NCBI RefSeq assembly: GCF_010692555.1
Contig: NZ_JAAHHG010000011.1
Coordinates: 24,642-83,634 of the forward strand
DNA from: Okeania sp. SIO3B5
Lineage (GTDB): Bacteria > Cyanobacteriota > Cyanobacteriia > Cyanobacteriales > Microcoleaceae
Direction of reading: 5' to 3'
DNA length: 58,993 bases
Part shown: positions 26,684 to 35,773 of the stretch, in pieces
Layout of the letters: every line of letters begins with the position of its first letter
Position numbering within the stretch: position 1 is the stretch's first letter
Made by a program: the position numbers and the translations under genes
Notes under the pieces: model-generated
The model's input: only the letters and a program-made list of their open reading frames with translations
What the model was told of the DNA's origin: nothing
Database searches by the model: none

Positions 26684-27213
26684 GGTTTGCTTATGGAAGT
26701 AGGCATGGTATTGGGTAGGAGTCAAACCCACCCCTCGCCCCTCCCCCTCCCAGGAGGGGAAGGACTGAGTCAGGAGGAATGGGGAATTTAGAGGAGGTAG
26801 TCGGGTATTTTATCCCTTGATTTTTCTGCTATAGTTAGCCCAAAATCCTAACTTTTTGGTCGCTCAAGCCTAAAAAGTTGCACTTTTTTTCGCGTTGACA
26901 TCCTCCCCGGCCTAAAGGCGCGGGGATTCCTACTAAGTCGTAGCTCCTCGGCGGGTTGACGCTTTGCTTCGCATAGCTGTCGCTAACACAGGGTGCTGCT
27001 TCCTTGGCGGTAGTCTAACGCTTCCCTCCACGTCCGCGCACGAGTTTCCGAGTGCCCCCCGGCAACTAATGACACAATAGCATATATTCAATTCACTTGC
27101 ATGCTCAAATAAAAAGTCGCCCTACAAGGGCGAGGCTTTAAACCCAATTTTTCGGTAAAAAAGCGACAACCTTTACTTGTTAATGCTTTTAGATTTAATC
27201 AGCAGAGCAATAA
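26680..27213. mobile_element. Family A element, copy 9, with nested IS605-derived element
   Basis: Left end TTAGGGTTTGC overlaps the Tic22 stop codon; the right end is a decayed TCAGCAGAGCAATAA. Inside are the C-rich module (26723-26760) and a complete short IS605 derivative (26895-27150). Confidence 0.7.
26895..27150 (-). mobile_element. Internally deleted IS200/IS605-type element
   Basis: Bases from GTTGACATCCTCCCCGG carry the right-end hairpin (CCCCGGCCTAAAGGCGCGGGG). The other side has the left-end hairpin GTCGCCCTACAAGGGCGAGGC, then TTTAAACCC. No transposase frame remains in the 250 bases between, so it would move only in trans. Confidence 0.65.
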
Positions 27214-27252
27214 TTAATAAATAAAAATTGAGATTCTAAGCTATCGTTATCA

Positions 27253-28158
27253 ATGGACTTTTCTTCGGATTATGTTGTTTCAGGTCTAGACCTTTGGCAA
27301 TGGTATTGTAGTACTCGGACTGATGCTTTGAAGGCAGATATATCTGTTACTGAGGTTGATTGGTTTTTGCAAGAATTTGCTGGACTAGATCGATTAACGC
27401 TTCGTTTGGAGTCTTTTAAAGATTGGCCTAATATTTCAATGAGGCTTTCTTTAGTTGAGTTGAATAACCTTTGGTATAGACGTATAAATGAAAAAGTTCC
27501 GCTTCAATATTTAACAGGGGTTACTTATTGGCGGAATTTTTCTTTGGATGTGGGTTCTGGGGTTTTGATACCAAGGCCAGAAACAGAGTGTTTAATCGAT
27601 CTGGTTGTAGCAGCTACTAATAGTGTTTCCCATCTTCAACAAGGAATTTGGGTGGATCTGGGGACTGGTAGTGGAGCGATCGCTTTTGGATTGGCAGAAG
27701 TATTGACAGAAGCTTCTATTTATGCTGTGGATTGTAGTTCAGAAGCTTTGGCTATTGCTAGACAGAATGGGACAAAATTGGGTTTAGGGAACAAAGTAAA
27801 TTTTTGTCAAGGTTCTTGGTGGGAACCATTGGAGCATTTGCGCGGTAAAGTGAGTGGCATGGTGTCTAATCCTCCTTATATTCCTAGTGATATGGTTTCT
27901 ACTTTGCAACCAGAGGTTAGGAAACATGAGCCTCATCTTGCTCTTGATGGTGGTGCTGATGGGCTGGACTGTATTAGATATTTGATTGAAACAGCTCCAC
28001 TATATTTAGTTTCTGGTGGTGTTTGGTTGGTGGAAATGATGAGTGGACAAGGGGATAAGGTGGCTGAAATGTTGCAGGATAATGGAGCTTATTGTCAGGT
28101 TGAGATTTTTCCGGATATTGAGGGTGTTCAGAGGTTTGCTATGGGTTATTTGAAGTAG
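27253..28158 (+). CDS. prmC: Release factor glutamine methyltransferase, PrmC
   Basis: A 301-residue SAM enzyme that N5-methylates the GGQ glutamine of release factors RF1/RF2. An N-terminal helical domain holds VPLQYLTG and IPRPETE, the PrmC signatures. SAM motif I is DLGTGSGAI (135-143), and the catalytic NPPY is at 206-209 in SNPPYIPS. Length and motifs are complete. The start ATG at 27253 follows directly on repeat sequence with no strong ribosome site, so a later start is possible but would trim the helical domain. Confidence 0.95.
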   Translation: MDFSSDYVVSGLDLWQWYCSTRTDALKADISVTEVDWFLQEFAGLDRLTLRLESFKDWPNISMRLSLVELNNLWYRRINEKVPLQYLTGVTYWRNFSLDVGSGVLIPRPETECLIDLVVAATNSVSHLQQGIWVDLGTGSGAIAFGLAEVLTEASIYAVDCSSEALAIARQNGTKLGLGNKVNFCQGSWWEPLEHLRGKVSGMVSNPPYIPSDMVSTLQPEVRKHEPHLALDGGADGLDCIRYLIETAPLYLVSGGVWLVEMMSGQGDKVAEMLQDNGAYCQVEIFPDIEGVQRFAMGYLK

Positions 28159-28202
28159 CAAATATTATTTTCTTGAGCTTCAAAAATTTTTATAGAGCTT
28201 TG

Positions 28203-28775
28203 TTATGGAATAAGTTGAAATACTAATTTATATTCTCTTTCTACTATGGGGTGGTCCATATATATTGTGGCTTTTCCATCTTCACATGTCCCATCCTCGC
28301 CTACTAAAACACCTGCTTTGGCAGCCCAACGTAATTTCCATTTACCTGTTTCATTGTTGATTTTAATATCGAAGTTTACAGGATCGTGATTTTTCTTATT
28401 AGGAAAATTATTATCTTTTGATAATAATGGATCTTCAAGATTTATGTCTATTGGAAATGAATGTTCAAGAAGAGTTGCCTTTCCTTCTACTTCTGTTGTT
28501 CCATCTGCTTTACTTCTATCTATGACTTGACGAATTTCAACTTCTCCAACTTCTATATGGTCTTTCTTTATAGGTCTATATTTGAATTCAATTCTTTTAC
28601 CTTCTTGGAATAGATTTTTGCAATATTTATTTTTACAACTATTTTGTGCTATTCCTAAAGAGCATCTAATTTCTGGAACGAAAATGGCTACAAGTATACC
28701 AGTTACAGGAATAGCTATACCTATTAAAAAAACATTTATTCTTTTGTTCCAACTCTTTTGTTCAGAATTACTCAT
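28203..28775 (-). CDS. Hypothetical membrane-anchored protein
   Basis: A 190-residue protein I do not recognise. A basic start (NSEQKSWNKR) leads into one transmembrane helix (about 13-34, VFLIGIAIPVTGILVAIFVP). The outside part begins with a Cys-rich stretch (C...C..KYC) and then looks beta-rich with several charged turns and one further Cys in GTCEDGK. It could be a lipoprotein-like or sensor/anchor protein. It is convergent with prmC, ending 44 bp past it. Confidence 0.65.
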   Translation of the reverse strand: MSNSEQKSWNKRINVFLIGIAIPVTGILVAIFVPEIRCSLGIAQNSCKNKYCKNLFQEGKRIEFKYRPIKKDHIEVGEVEIRQVIDRSKADGTTEVEGKATLLEHSFPIDINLEDPLLSKDNNFPNKKNHDPVNFDIKINNETGKWKLRWAAKAGVLVGEDGTCEDGKATIYMDHPIVEREYKLVFQLIP

Positions 28776-28904
28776 AGATTTGATGATAATTCAAAGGTAA
28801 AACATAGTATTTATCAATATTTGGATGATATAAATACTATTTCAATTCTACTTTCCCTGCTATAAATTTGCCTATTTTTTTCAAACAAAATCTAAAATTG
28901 TTTT

Positions 28905-29791
28905 AGAGAGTAAAGTTATGAAGTTTAGTATCTATTGAGATTCTATTTGAGGGGGCAATTTCTGGTAATTTAGTCAGTTTTCCTATTTAGACTTTACCAG
29001 TACTGGCAGCTCGACCTGACAAAAGTGCTGTTTAAGGGTGGCAGTTAAGATCAACCTTGAATTTTAATCAGGGTAACTGGTTGAAATAATTTAATTTGAA
29101 GCTCAATTCATTTTCTTAAGCTCCCTGGGTTGAGAGTTTTTTCTGCCAGAGATGCTGGAATTACCTATATTTTTTCAAAAAATTAAAAATCAAAAAACAA
29201 AATAATATTAGTATCCGTTGAGAATCTAATTGATGGGTCAGCCTCTGGTAATCTAGTTAGTTTTTCTAGTGATATTGTACCACCACTGGCAGCTCGACCT
29301 GACAAAAGTGCTGTAATTTTTCCAGCGAAGGGTGGCAGTTAAGATCAACCTTGAATTTTAATCAGGGTAACTGGTTGAAATAATTTAATTTGAGGCTCAA
29401 TTCATTTTCTTAAGCTCCCTGGGTTGAGAGTTTTTTCTGCCAGAGATGCTGGAATTACCTATATTTTTTCAAAAAATTAAAAATCGAAAAACAAAATAAT
29501 ATTAGTATCCGTTGAAACTCTAATTGAGAGAGCAGTTTCTGGTAATCTAGTGAGCTTTCCTATTGATATTGTACCACCACTGGCAGCTCGACCTGACAAA
29601 GAAGATTTAATTTTTCAACTGAAGGGTGGCAGTTAAGATCAACATTTAATTTTAATCAGGGTCACTGGTTGAAATAATTTAATTTCTGGTTCAATTCATT
29701 TTCTTAACTTCCATGAGTTGAGGGTTTTTCTCCCAGAGATGCTAAAATTAACTATAATTTTTCAAAAAATTAAAAATCAAAAAACAAAAAA
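28905..29791. repeat. Three tandem degenerate copies of the tsaC 5' region
   Basis: The start of tsaC and its upstream sequence are repeated three times before the real gene. The AGTATC(C/T)(A/G)TTGA landmark falls at 28927, 29210, 29504 and, in the real gene, 29800 (spacing 283, 294, 296). Each unit holds about 110 bases of coding sequence and about 190 of leader. Copies 2 and 3 lost the ATG (ATAATA instead of ATGAGT), stay open for about 40 codons (V-S-V-E...LAARPDK) and end GGS-stop. Copy 1 has a one-base shift and an internal stop. Confidence 0.9.
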
Positions 29792-30379
29792 ATGAGTTTA
29801 GTATCTATTGAGACTCTCATTGAGGGGGCAATGTCTGGTAGTCTAGTTAGCTTTCCTACTGATACTGTACCAGCATTAGCAGCTCTGCCTCAAAAAGCAG
29901 ATTTAATTTTTCAAGCAAAACGTCGTAGTCCAGATAAACCTTTGATTTTGATGGGGGCAACTCCTGAATCTTTGTGGCCTTATGTTCGAGGGAGTAATGA
30001 AGAGTTGCAGTTATGGCAAGAGGTTGCTCAGAAGTATTGGCCTGGACCTTTAACTTTGGTGCTGCCAGCTTCGGAAATGGTTCCTAGAGAAATGAACCCT
30101 TTTGACCCAACTACCATTGGAATCAGGATACCTAATTGCGATATTGCTAGGGAAATTATGGCCCAAGCAGGGCCTTTGGCTACTACAAGTGCTAATTTTT
30201 CAGGTCAACCTCCCTTGAGTCGAATGGCTGAAATTAATGCTCAATTTCCTGATGTTTTGGTATTGCCCCACGAAAAGGAGATAATGTTGGCTTCTGGAGT
30301 TCCTTCTACTGTTGCTAAGTGGAAGGAAATTAGTTGTTGGGAAATCCTACGTCAGGGAGCGGTCAAGTTAAAATTTTAA
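29792..30379 (+). CDS. tsaC: L-threonylcarbamoyladenylate synthase, TsaC/Sua5 (YrdC domain)
   Basis: A 195-residue YrdC-fold enzyme that makes threonylcarbamoyl-AMP from Thr, bicarbonate and ATP for t6A synthesis. The nucleotide/Thr site shows SFPTDTVPALAA, KRRSPDKPLILM and, later, PLATTSANFSGQPP. It is the short TsaC form without a Sua5 C-terminal domain. The ATG at 29792 follows an A-rich stretch. It is followed 10 bp later by the kinase gene, so the two are likely cotranscribed. TsaD is encoded at 19334. Confidence 0.93.
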   Translation: MSLVSIETLIEGAMSGSLVSFPTDTVPALAALPQKADLIFQAKRRSPDKPLILMGATPESLWPYVRGSNEELQLWQEVAQKYWPGPLTLVLPASEMVPREMNPFDPTTIGIRIPNCDIAREIMAQAGPLATTSANFSGQPPLSRMAEINAQFPDVLVLPHEKEIMLASGVPSTVAKWKEISCWEILRQGAVKLKF

Positions 30380-30389
30380 GGGTACGTTA

Positions 30390-31349
30390 TTGTTGTTTAA
30401 TATTTTTAGTCCCATGGGCTGGAACGATTTTTTATTTTTGGCATTAGGATTAGGGTTTGGGGTAATAGGTGGTAGGTTATGGTTGAGGCCAAAAACTGAG
30501 AACTTGTCAACGCCTTCTGTGGTGTCGTCACCTGAAGCATCTAATTTAGATCGACTAGAAGGTGTTTTAGAACAATTGAAACAGACTCAACTTGCATACC
30601 AGATGGCATCGGAAATGAGTAAGTTTAAGGCTGGTTTTTTGGCCCGAACTTCTCACGAGTTGCGATCGCCGATGAATAGTATGATTAGTACGCTACAGTT
30701 AATTATTTTTGATTTAGCTGATAACCCAGAAGAGGAACGTGAATTTGCTAATCAAGCGTATAATTCTGCGTTAAAAACTTTGGAACTGCTCGATCGAATT
30801 ATTGATGTGGCTAAAACTGAGCATGGTACTGAAAAACTTAAAGTAGAACCGCTTCAGCTTAGTCAAGTGTTAGCAGTGGTGGACGATCTGACTTGTTTAC
30901 AAGCTGCTAATCGTAGTATTCGTTTGAAAATATTACCTCCAGATCCTAATATTTATGTTTTGGCGGATGAGTCTCGTCTGAAGCAGGTTTTGATTAGTTT
31001 AGTTGATACTGCGATCGCTGAAATGGATGAAGGGAGTATTAATATTTCTGTTCATCCTGCACAAGAATCTGGTTATGTTCATATCTGGATTGACGATCAA
31101 CGTCCAGTTAGTGCGTGGAGTGAGTCTTGGGATTTACTCAAGCAGAGTCATGAGGAGAAAACTGAAAAAATTGTGAGTTCTGAGTTTCAGCTCTCTCCTG
31201 GTATGAGATTGTTAATGAATCAAACTCTGTTAGGAATAATGAATGGACGTTTAGAGGTACTGGCGACACCTTCTGATGGTGAGGAGTCCGATTTTAACCG
31301 GACTCAATGTTCTATTCCTATGAGTTTGACATCCTCTCCCATTAAATAA
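30390..31349 (+). CDS. Degenerate membrane histidine kinase
   Basis: Up to 319 residues from TTG 30390; ATG 30414 (MGWNDFLFLALGLGFG) is an equally good start. One N-terminal transmembrane helix precedes a coiled linker and a HisKA region with the phospho-accepting His in SHELRSPMNSM. The ATPase domain is eroded: the N-box reads ADESRLKQVLISLVDTAI with no Asn, and the G1/G2 glycine boxes are absent (HIWIDDQRPVSA instead). It therefore probably does not bind ATP normally. The last few codons (LTSSPIK) are read from an IS200/IS605 end, so the natural C-terminus has been lost. Conserved next to tsaC in related genomes, as far as I recall. Confidence 0.8.
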   Translation: MLFNIFSPMGWNDFLFLALGLGFGVIGGRLWLRPKTENLSTPSVVSSPEASNLDRLEGVLEQLKQTQLAYQMASEMSKFKAGFLARTSHELRSPMNSMISTLQLIIFDLADNPEEEREFANQAYNSALKTLELLDRIIDVAKTEHGTEKLKVEPLQLSQVLAVVDDLTCLQAANRSIRLKILPPDPNIYVLADESRLKQVLISLVDTAIAEMDEGSINISVHPAQESGYVHIWIDDQRPVSAWSESWDLLKQSHEEKTEKIVSSEFQLSPGMRLLMNQTLLGIMNGRLEVLATPSDGEESDFNRTQCSIPMSLTSSPIK

Positions 31350-31530
31350 GTGCGATTATAATGGGAGATTCCCAAACCTCACGATTTAGGTTTACTGCTT
31401 GAGTGGCACTTATCTAGACTGTTACCAGTCCCCGACAGTACGCCTACACAGTCAATTTGCTCTACGATCTGCCCGACCGCAGTAAAACCTCGATGACAAA
31501 TCACTTTTGTAACTGCCATATTATGGTTTA
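31327..31530 (-). pseudogene. IS200/IS605 right-end relic with TnpB tail
   Basis: The minus strand reads MAVTKVICHRGFTAVGQIVE, then CVGVLSGTGNSLDK and a stop: the C-terminus of a TnpB (compare VIRNRGLIAVGHAVQ in the fusion at 33929). The right-end hairpin GGGAATCTCCCATTATAATC...ATGGGAG and TTTGACATCC follow. The end overlaps the kinase gene stop. Confidence 0.7.
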
Positions 31531-31715
31531 TTTCATAATTATAACATAATTCTATCTGAGAGTGGTGTTAACTTAGACTCTTGCAAATCAAGGTCAGTAT
31601 CTGTTTTTATTTTGGTCGCGATTCATCTCCCGGTAAATCGAAGATTATACCGGGAGTCCTCACTCGCTCCATTTTAGATAGAAAACAATTGAGAGTTCTT
31701 AGCTAAAATTTTGCG

Positions 31716-32204
31716 TTACTTTTGAGCAAGTAGTAATGCTTTGTTTCTAGTTGTTAATTCTATTTCTCCTTCCATTGGTTGATTGTGCAATATCATTGTT
31801 GTGGTTTGGTTGTATTGAAATCCTATGCGTTTGTAGAAATCCTGTTGGTAGGTTGTCATTAGGTAGACTCGTTCTACATGGCACATTCTTGGATGACTTA
31901 AAATTGTTTGAACTAATTTGCGTCCTAGTCCTCCACCTTGATAGTTTGGGTGAATGACTATGTCCCAAATTGTGCCTCTGTATACACAGTCTGATGTAGC
32001 ACGACCAAAACCTATCATTTTTTGACTATCCCATACGCTTACGACTGGGTTACTGTTTGTAATGGCTATTTCTAAATCTTCTATTTTTCTATTTTTCGCC
32101 CATACTGCTGCGGAATCCAATAAGGCCACCAGTTGAACAATATCTACTGTTGAGTTACCTTCGCAGAATTGTATATGACGATAATCTCTGGTAGTGTTTT
32201 CCAT
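31716..32204 (-). CDS. GNAT acetyltransferase, Ycf52-like paralogue
   Basis: A 162-residue GNAT. The core MIGFGRATSDCVYRGTIWDI and VIHPNYQGGGLGRKLV closely matches the gene at 24243 ([24 protein letters not shown]), so the two are paralogues. YQQDFYKRIGFQYN closes the CoA fold. It ends with a short basic tail (TTRNKALLLAQK). Substrate unknown. Confidence 0.88.
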   Translation of the reverse strand: MENTTRDYRHIQFCEGNSTVDIVQLVALLDSAAVWAKNRKIEDLEIAITNSNPVVSVWDSQKMIGFGRATSDCVYRGTIWDIVIHPNYQGGGLGRKLVQTILSHPRMCHVERVYLMTTYQQDFYKRIGFQYNQTTTMILHNQPMEGEIELTTRNKALLLAQK

Positions 32205-32218
32205 GTTGAGTCAGCTCT

Positions 32219-32265
32219 CTTTGACATCCTCCCGACGCTGCTCTACGAGACAGCGCGGGATTCCT
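32219..32265 (-). repeat. Solo IS200/IS605 right end
   Basis: TTTGACATCCTCCCG then a GC-rich hairpin (GACGCTGCTC...GAGACAGCG...CGGGATTCC). It is just upstream of the GNAT start codon at 32204, so it may affect its expression. Confidence 0.55.
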
Positions 32266-32506
32266 AACCATCTGCCTATTTTTGTTTCGATTGAATATAT
32301 TTTTGGATTAATTTTTATCCCTATCTTAGCCTTTTTCTACTTAAAGAGAGATAAAACTAATAAATATATTTAGGTTATTTTAGTTTTTTTGAGTGTTCTT
32401 TTGATTGTAGATTATTTTACTTACCTCCAAAATTTGAAAGTTAGTAATAGTTGATGTTCATGTCTTAACTATTTTGTATAGTATCACTCTTTTTTCTAAT
32501 TATCAA

Positions 32507-32637
32507 TATAGCGCTGTGCGCAGGCAACAGGCAACAGGCAACAGGCAACAGGGGGAATGAATTGCTGATAATATAAGACTTTTAGCTATTTGGCCCCTCC
32601 TGCAATTTGTAAATATACCAGCGCTCATTGCTATATA
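32507..32637. repeat. Inverted-repeat element, family D copy 2
   Basis: Starts ATATAGCGCTGTGCGC and ends TGTAAATATACCAGCGCTCATT then GCTATA. It has four GGCAACA heptamers inside. Confidence 0.55.
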
Positions 32638-32785
32638 TTGATAAGATGTTTTTTCGTAAGTTGTGTCAAAATTTGATAACAAATTGAATTGGCTACAATT
32701 TTATATGAAAAAATTTTTTTATGTGTAATTTTTAATATATATTTCAATAATTAATAATTAATAATTAATAATTAATAATTAATAA

Positions 32786-33070
32786 TTAGGGCTTGCTGAT
32801 TAAATCTAAAAGCATTGATATATAAAGACAAGTGCCTTTTTGGGGCCTTTAAAAAGTACCTGGTATCACGTCTAAAACGCTCAAAAAGTTAGTATTTTAG
32901 CCGCATAGTTAGGCAGAACAATCTTGGGACAATTCTTTCTACTACCTCTTCGCTCATTCCCTGTTCCTCCTGTCTTCCCCTCCACCGGAGGGGGAGGGGC
33001 AAGGGGTGGGTTGTTTCCTGTATAGCTGTCTCCTACCCCAGCAAAAAGACTTTATGAGCGCAAACCCTAA
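32786..33070. mobile_element. Family A element, copy 10 (inverted)
   Basis: Reads TTAGGGCTTGCTGATTAAAT at its left and GCGCAAACCCTAA at its right, i.e. the reverse of most copies. Contains the C-rich module in reverse (32975-33013). It is preceded by AATTAAT heptamers (32755-32785). Confidence 0.8.
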
Positions 33071-33231
33071 TTACCTTTTCTTGATTTGCCTTCCCTCCAG
33101 CAAAGTATAAGTATTCAGGTGGACATGATATAACGATAGAATTCCGTTCTGCTTTGCGATCGCATCACGTGCTGTAGGATAGTGCGTTACCTATATACGC
33201 TTCGCACCCTACGCAATCTAATATTAACTAA

Positions 33232-33335
33232 CATTTATCTAATATTTTTCTAATATTAATTTGACAAACATTATATGGTTTGCACCCTACAAATCTAATA
33301 TTTTTCTAATACTAATTTGACAAACACTCTCTTAA
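33232..33335. repeat. Two imperfect copies of a 50-base AT-rich unit
   Basis: TCTAATATTTTTCTAATA(T/C)T followed by AATTTGACAAACA appears twice, with GTTTGCACCCTAC between. No coding content in 33071-33515. Confidence 0.55.
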
Positions 33336-33515
33336 TATCATCTCCGGTAACATCGGAGCGTGTATCGAATTAAATTTCAATTGAAAGAAACCCTTCATTC
33401 ATAGAAGAGTGAATAGGGAATAGTAGGGGCCTTGTATGCAACATCCGTAGGTTATAGAGGAACAGAAGTATATCAAAAAAGAGAAAATAAGATTAAATAT
33501 TTACAATATTCTGTG

Positions 33516-33688
33516 ATATCATGTCCGCTGGTATCGTTTGTGTAAACCCAAAGGTGAATATCTACAGGAAATTTAAGTTTTTTTCTTGCTCTTAGGTATT
33601 CCTGACTGTTCCCTGTTCCCAGTTAAGTGTTCCCAGTTAAGTGTTCCCTACCCTTGCTATACAATACCGATGCTACCGGACATGATAT
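33516..33688. mobile_element. Family B element, copy 2
   Basis: Left end ATATCATGTCCGCTGG, right end CTACCGGACATGATAT. Confidence 0.75.
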
Positions 33689-33771
33689 GAGTGATAAAAT
33701 TTGAGACTTAAGTGAGACTTAAGAGCAAAAATATAGATTAAGATGTAACTACCTTTTTTGAATTTGATATT

Positions 33772-33899
33772 ATATCATGTCCGGATAATTAGTGATAAAA
33801 AACTTTCTCCTTCTTTTCTTCTTTCTTCCCTCCTGAATTCTGAATTCTGAATTCTGAATTCTGAGTGTTTATTTATAACTGTTCAACCGGACATGATAT
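33772..33899. mobile_element. Family B element, copy 3
   Basis: Left end ATATCATGTCCGG, right end CAACCGGACATGATAT. Four TGAATTC heptamers inside. It ends 30 bp before the threonine aldolase start and so forms part of its promoter region. Confidence 0.8.
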
Positions 33900-33928
33900 T
33901 AGTCCTTTAGCAAAATCAAGTTAACAAT

Positions 33929-35437
33929 ATGAGAAACATGAACTTTTGTAGTGATAATGTCACTGAGGTATGCCCAGAAATTATGGCTGCTTTGATAGCT
34001 GCCAATGAAGGGTGTGCGATGCCTTATGGTGCAGATGAATACACTCAACGTTTGGAAGCTAAATTCTCAAAATTATTTGAAGCTCCTGTGACAATTTTCC
34101 CTGTTGCTACGGGTTCTGCTGCTAATGCTCTTGCTTTATCGGCGATCGCTCCTCCTTATGGAGCTATTTATTGTCATGCTGAATCTCATATTAATGTGGA
34201 TGAATGTGGTGCCCCAGAATTTTATACGGGTGGTGCGAAGCTGGTGACGCTCAGTGGTACAGATGCTCAAATTAATCCTTCTGACTTAGCAACAGCATTA
34301 GAAAAAGCTGGTATTGGTATAGTGCATCATGTTCAACCAGCAGCAGTTAGTATTACCCAAGCAACAGAAGCAGGAACAGTTTATTTACCAGAAGATATAG
34401 CTGAAATAGCAAAATTAACTCACGATCTCAACCTGTATCTACACATGGATGGGGCGCGTTTTGCTAATGCTGTTGCTAGTTTGGGTTGTGCGCCAGCAGA
34501 TATAACTTGGCGAGCGGGGGTGGATGTACTGTGTTTTGGTGCGACTAAAAATGGAGCGATGGCAGCGGAGGCAGTAGTCTTTTTCAATCAAGAATTAGCA
34601 AAAACATTTGGCTACCGTCGCAAACGCAGCGGGCATTTATTCTCAAAAATGCGATATTTGTCAGCTCAGTTAGAAGCTTACATTACTGATGATGTATGGC
34701 TGAAAAATGCTAGCAATGCTAACCAGATGGCTACAAAATTAGCGCAAGGTTTGGTCAATTGTCCTGTTGCCAGGTTATGTCATCCAGTGGAGGCAAATGA
34801 AATTTTTGTAGAAATTCCTGAGTCTGTGGTTACTGGTTTGAGAGCGGATGGTTTTGAGTTTTATGTTTGGCAGGAGGGAACTCTACCTATAATTAGACTT
34901 GTAACTACTTCAACTGGTAAATTAATTAAATCCCCTAAGTTTTTATTGAGTCAACTACGCGAGCTGAAATTGCTGCAAAGAAGACTTAAGAATAAGGAAA
35001 GAGGTTCAAATAATTGGTTAAAGCTTCAGAACAAAATAGCTAGGCTACATGAAAAAATAGCCAATGCTAGACGGGACTGGCATTTCAAACTAGCTCATCA
35101 ACTTTGTGATGGCACAGACAATATTTTTGTTGAAGATATCAACTTCAAATCCTGGTCTAGAGGCATTGTCAGAAAACAATCTTTAGATAGTGGTATAGGT
35201 CAATTTATCAATGAAATATTGCCTTATATTTGCTGGAAAAAAGGTAAGTATTTTGCTAAAGTTGACAAAAATTACACATCTCAAGAATGTCCTAAATGTG
35301 GGCATAGACAGAAAAAGAAGCTCTCTGACAGAAAACATATTTGTAGCAGCTGTGGTTATCAAGTAAATCGCGATGTAGCTGCAGCAAAAGTCATTAGAAA
35401 TAGAGGGTTAATCGCGGTGGGACACGCCGTTCAGTAA
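33929..35437 (+). CDS. Threonine aldolase fused in frame to half a TnpB
   Basis: A 502-residue chimera. Residues 1 to about 327 are a low-specificity L-threonine aldolase (LtaE-like, PLP fold type I): FPVATGSAANALAL, HAESHINVDECGAPE, Asp174 in HMDGARFAN and the PLP lysine Lys207 in CFGATKNGA. The enzyme normally splits threonine to glycine and acetaldehyde. Its last 15-20 residues are missing. At about base 34907 the frame passes into TnpB: STGKLIKSPKFLL, then FVEDINFKSW (RuvC-II Glu), two CxxC pairs and NRDVAAAKVI (RuvC-III Asp). The TnpB half lacks its N-terminal RNA-binding part and the first RuvC Asp, so it cannot cut DNA. Aldolase activity may survive because the lost tail is peripheral; this is inference. 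Confidence 0.9.
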   Translation: MRNMNFCSDNVTEVCPEIMAALIAANEGCAMPYGADEYTQRLEAKFSKLFEAPVTIFPVATGSAANALALSAIAPPYGAIYCHAESHINVDECGAPEFYTGGAKLVTLSGTDAQINPSDLATALEKAGIGIVHHVQPAAVSITQATEAGTVYLPEDIAEIAKLTHDLNLYLHMDGARFANAVASLGCAPADITWRAGVDVLCFGATKNGAMAAEAVVFFNQELAKTFGYRRKRSGHLFSKMRYLSAQLEAYITDDVWLKNASNANQMATKLAQGLVNCPVARLCHPVEANEIFVEIPESVVTGLRADGFEFYVWQEGTLPIIRLVTTSTGKLIKSPKFLLSQLRELKLLQRRLKNKERGSNNWLKLQNKIARLHEKIANARRDWHFKLAHQLCDGTDNIFVEDINFKSWSRGIVRKQSLDSGIGQFINEILPYICWKKGKYFAKVDKNYTSQECPKCGHRQKKKLSDRKHICSSCGYQVNRDVAAAKVIRNRGLIAVGHAVQ

Positions 35438-35496
35438 AAAGCTTGTGGAGACGATCTGGCAGGGGTGCAACTCAACTTATTTGATTTGTTATCTAG

Positions 35497-35630
35497 TTAG
35501 GGTTTGCTGATTAAATCTCAAATAATTACCAGATAAAGGTTTTAGCATTTTTAGGTATTGAAAAAGTACATGGTTTTCAGCTCTTCATGGTCAAAAAGGA
35601 GCGCATTTTTAGCGCATAGTTGGGTCCCCC
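35497..35630. mobile_element. Family A element, copy 11 (inverted, incomplete)
   Basis: TTAGGGTTTGCTGATTAAAT and the following AAGGTTTTAGC segment match the right side of other copies read in reverse. The other end is not found. It gives way to a C-rich octamer array. Confidence 0.6.
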
Positions 35631-35735
35631 CCGCCCCCACTCCCCTACCCCCCCACTCCCCCACTCCCCCACTCCCCCACTCCCCCACTCCCCCACTCCC
35701 TCACTCCCCTACTCCCCCACTCCCCTACTCTCAAC
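35630..35735. repeat. CCCCCACT octamer array
   Basis: About eleven tandem CCCCCACT-type units just upstream of the Rieske gene. Frames across it give repeated PTPPLPHS and are not coding. Confidence 0.85.
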
Positions 35736-35752
35736 TATACAATAAGTATTCA

Positions 35753-35766
35753 ACCGGACATGATAT
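35753..35766. repeat. Family B right end, 7 bp before a start codon
   Basis: ACCGGACATGATAT with no left partner nearby. The Rieske gene starts at 35774, so the whole leader of that gene is repeat sequence. Confidence 0.6.
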
Positions 35767-35773
35767 AAACCCT

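Noticed and set aside
35558-35773. Upstream extension of the Rieske gene
   Set aside because: The extension reads only through mobile repeat and the CCCCCACT array; family similarity begins after ATG 35774.
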